Source: JAEUMG01 sp963805405
Lineage (GTDB): Bacteria; Pseudomonadota; Alphaproteobacteria; Rhizobiales; Aestuariivirgaceae
NCBI GenBank assembly: GCA_963805405.1
Contig: CAWDUC010000020.1
Coordinates: forward strand, 992,001 to 1,056,000
Reading direction: 5' to 3'
Length of the DNA stretch: 64,000 bases
The position numbers and the translations under genes were made by a program. The notes beneath the pieces were generated by a model, which was not told the DNA's origin, ran no database searches, and was given only the letters and a program-made list of their open reading frames with translations. Shown piece by piece: positions 63,837 to 64,000 of this stretch (position 1 is the first letter of the stretch; every line of letters begins with the position of its first letter).

Positions 63837-64000
63837 ATGGCGCTCTCGGAAAAACAACGCGTCGCATTGATCTCGCTTCTGGCGAGCGCGTTATTGGCTG
63901 GCTCCAAGCTTTTTGCCGGCCTCGCCACGGGTTCGCTCGGCATCCTTTCCGAGGCGATCCACAGCCTGCTCGATTTCGGCGCGACAATCATCACATTCTT
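63837..64000 (+). CDS. Cation diffusion facilitator (CDF) metal exporter, 5' part
   Basis: The window ends 54 codons into this gene. MALSEKQRVALISLLASALLAGSKLFAGLATGSLGILSEAIHSLLDFGATIITF is the first and second helix of a CDF protein, with the metal-site HSLLD motif (His, Asp). It exports Zn2+, Fe2+ or Mn2+; specificity cannot be told from this part. Confidence 0.85.
   Translation, partial: MALSEKQRVALISLLASALLAGSKLFAGLATGSLGILSEAIHSLLDFGATIITF

Overview
The window is a stretch of an alphaproteobacterial chromosome, most likely from Hyphomicrobiales (Rhizobiales). Its core is the translation and transcription super-cluster on the minus strand, from about 52.4 kb down to 17.6 kb: tRNA-Tyr, tRNA-Gly, tuf, tRNA-Trp, secE, nusG, rplKAJL, rpoBC, then the str operon (rpsL, rpsG, fusA, tuf), then S10/spc (rpsJ to secY, adk) and the alpha operon (rpsM, rpsK, rpoA, rplQ). 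The alphaproteobacterial assignment rests on the order of this cluster (adk after secY, no rpsD in the alpha operon), the long S14, and lineage-typical families around it: BA14K-like, DUF992, DUF2934, DUF2171, a Mesorhizobium MloK1-like channel, and rarA beside a Do-type protease. The genus cannot be told from sequence alone.

Layout. 1-2.5 kb: 5' part of an EF-G-like GTPase (minus) and a Kef-type cation/proton antiporter. 2.5-7 kb: a DUF992 protein, a TerC-family protein and a tripartite tricarboxylate transporter (tctC-tctB-tctA). 7-9.5 kb: DUF1993, aspartate aminotransferase and OsmC on the minus strand. 9.5-12.2 kb: an FAD monooxygenase, a 41-residue membrane protein and two tandem secreted TPR proteins. 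12.2-17.6 kb: a minus-strand operon lrp-degP-rarA-rlmJ, divergent from a PLP fold-III decarboxylase. 17.6-36 kb: the ribosomal operons. 36.4-39 kb: a plus-strand insertion (VOC protein, class-III aminotransferase, TSUP permease) between str and rpoBC. 39-52.4 kb: rpoC back to tRNA-Tyr. 52.5-54.7 kb: rlmB, an Fsr-like MFS transporter and tRNA-Thr. 54.7-57 kb: a decayed or badly sequenced accessory stretch with a BA14K-like gene carrying an in-frame TGA and a multiply frameshifted gene of an uncharacterised family. 57-64 kb: small stress and envelope genes (DUF2934, DUF2171, cyclic-nucleotide-gated K+ channel, cupin, lipase-like hydrolase, pyridoxamine-oxidase-like stress protein, Dps, holin-like and ElaB-like proteins) and the start of a CDF metal exporter.

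The most striking global property is over 30 single-base frameshifts. Most are one-base insertions. Many fall in genes that cannot be lost (rpsM, rpsN, rplW, secY, adk, rpoC, fusA), yet the protein sequence on either side is perfectly conserved. Nine lie in fusA and four in the adjacent tuf copy. I read these as uncorrected sequencing or assembly errors, not biology. Genes are therefore annotated across the shifts, with the position of each break given.

I see no CRISPR array, prophage, insertion sequence or obviously novel multi-gene system. The most interesting points are the uncharacterised gene family next to tRNA-Thr, the paired Cys-motif TPR proteins, the lysine-rich extension on ribosomal protein L5 and the MloK1-like ion channel.
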